Shown here: positions 5,876 through 6,460 of the stretch, piece by piece
Numbering within the stretch: position 1 is the first letter of the stretch
How the letters are laid out: each line of letters starts with the position of its first letter
Assembly (NCBI GenBank): GCA_024645305.1
Contig: JAHEFU010000167.1
Location: forward strand, 1-6,460
Direction of reading: 5' to 3'
Source of the DNA: Planctomycetales bacterium
GTDB taxonomy: Bacteria > 4484-113 > JAFGCY01
DNA length: 6,460 nucleotides
The notes under the pieces: generated by a model
Told to the model about the DNA's origin: nothing
The model's input: only the letters and a program-made list of their open reading frames with translations
Databases searched by the model: none
Translations under genes and position numbers: made by a program

Positions 5876-6460
5876 TCAGCGGACGATCTTGCCGTCACCG
5901 TCAGTCTGACCGGACATCAGTACCAGGATCACGGCATCGCGGACACCATTCGCATTGCCCATGCTCAGCTGGTCGAAGCCGTGGCTGCTGGGTCCGAAGG
6001 GGCTGCCCCACAGCGGTCCGACGTGACCCTTGTTAACCGCGCGCGTCCAGGGCGGAATGCCCATGATCTCAATCTTGTTGTCATTGACACCGACGCCGGG
6101 CATGTCGTAGTTCTGCGTAAGGGGATCGAAGAAGAATGTGAACTGTGCCGCCTGGCGCTTCTGCTGTTCCTTGTAGCGGAAGATCACCAGCGGTTCCTCA
6201 CCCAGCAGGTCCTGACCCTTGGTGGCCAGGCTGCCCCAGCCGCCGAGCATGTACATCGAACGGTTCAGCGGGAAGGTGACCTCGTCACGGTTGTTGTGCG
6301 GCAGGATAGCCTTCTTGCCATTGAGGTCAACCACATCGCGGCGGGATTCCTTGTCCGGTGAACCCATGATCTCGCCCATTGACTTGTAGAAGAAGCTGCC
6401 CGGCAGGAAGGGCCGCGGACGGCTGCCGTCCCAGACATCGTAGAATTCGTACTGGATATC
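5876..6460 (-). CDS. C-terminal part of an unrecognised protein, start beyond right edge
   Basis: The frame is open from the right edge to a TGA at 5876, giving 194 residues in the window. The codons between 6460 and the first in-frame ATG at 6379 encode sensible protein (DIQYEFYDVWDG...), so that ATG is probably internal and the 5' end is missing. The segment is rich in Gly, Pro and aromatic residues and has no Cys. It includes NRSMYMLGGWGS (66-77), a QFTFFFDPL strand (106-114), GIPPWTR (134-140), a Gly/Pro/Ser loop GPLWGSPFGPSSHGFD (148-163), a short hydrophobic stretch AVILVLM (176-182), and the C-terminal end TDGDGKIVR. There is no membrane helix of full length. I do not recognise the family. 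The end loosely recalls the C-termini of some large pseudopilin-like surface proteins, and DGDGK recalls a calcium loop, but neither resemblance is enough for a call. Confidence 0.75.
   Translation of the reverse strand, partial: DIQYEFYDVWDGSRPRPFLPGSFFYKSMGEIMGSPDKESRRDVVDLNGKKAILPHNNRDEVTFPLNRSMYMLGGWGSLATKGQDLLGEEPLVIFRYKEQQKRQAAQFTFFFDPLTQNYDMPGVGVNDNKIEIMGIPPWTRAVNKGHVGPLWGSPFGPSSHGFDQLSMGNANGVRDAVILVLMSGQTDGDGKIVR

Overview
The window is GC-rich bacterial DNA in which every gene I can support lies on the minus strand. Two proteins have Sec-type signals and one has a lipobox. The ribosome-binding sites are strong (AGAGG, GGGAG, AGGAG), and one promoter matches the sigma-70 consensus well. 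Together these suggest a free-living bacterium, probably Gram-negative. The methionyl-tRNA synthetase is the Thermus/Bacillus-like type (TTPIYYVN start) with a fused C-terminal EMAPII-like domain. I cannot assign a phylum from the sequence alone.

Layout in transcription order, from the right edge to the left. (1) 6460-5876: the C-terminal 194 residues of an unrecognised protein whose start lies outside the window. (2) 5875-5600: a 276-base gap with small inverted repeats and no gene I can defend. (3) 5599-5291: a 102-residue glutaredoxin-fold protein whose CPYC active site reads EPMS. (4) 5183-3159: metG, methionyl-tRNA synthetase, preceded by a probable extended -10 promoter and a hairpin-capable dyad. 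(5) 3113-2169: an unrecognised lipoprotein 45 bases after metG and probably co-transcribed with it. (6) 2040-1141: a monofunctional proline dehydrogenase with its own near-consensus promoter (TTGACA, 17 bases, TATCAT) and a leader holding a tandem repeat. (7) 1007-1: an exported TPR-repeat protein that runs off the left edge.

The genes do not form an obvious single pathway. metG is translation housekeeping, proline dehydrogenase is catabolic, and the lipoprotein and TPR protein belong to the cell envelope. I see no mobile element, CRISPR array, tRNA, rRNA or phage gene. I do not find a clear new multi-gene system. The most unusual points are the cysteine-less glutaredoxin, the HVGT variant and missing zinc-knuckle cysteines in MetG, and the repeat-bearing leader of the proline dehydrogenase gene.
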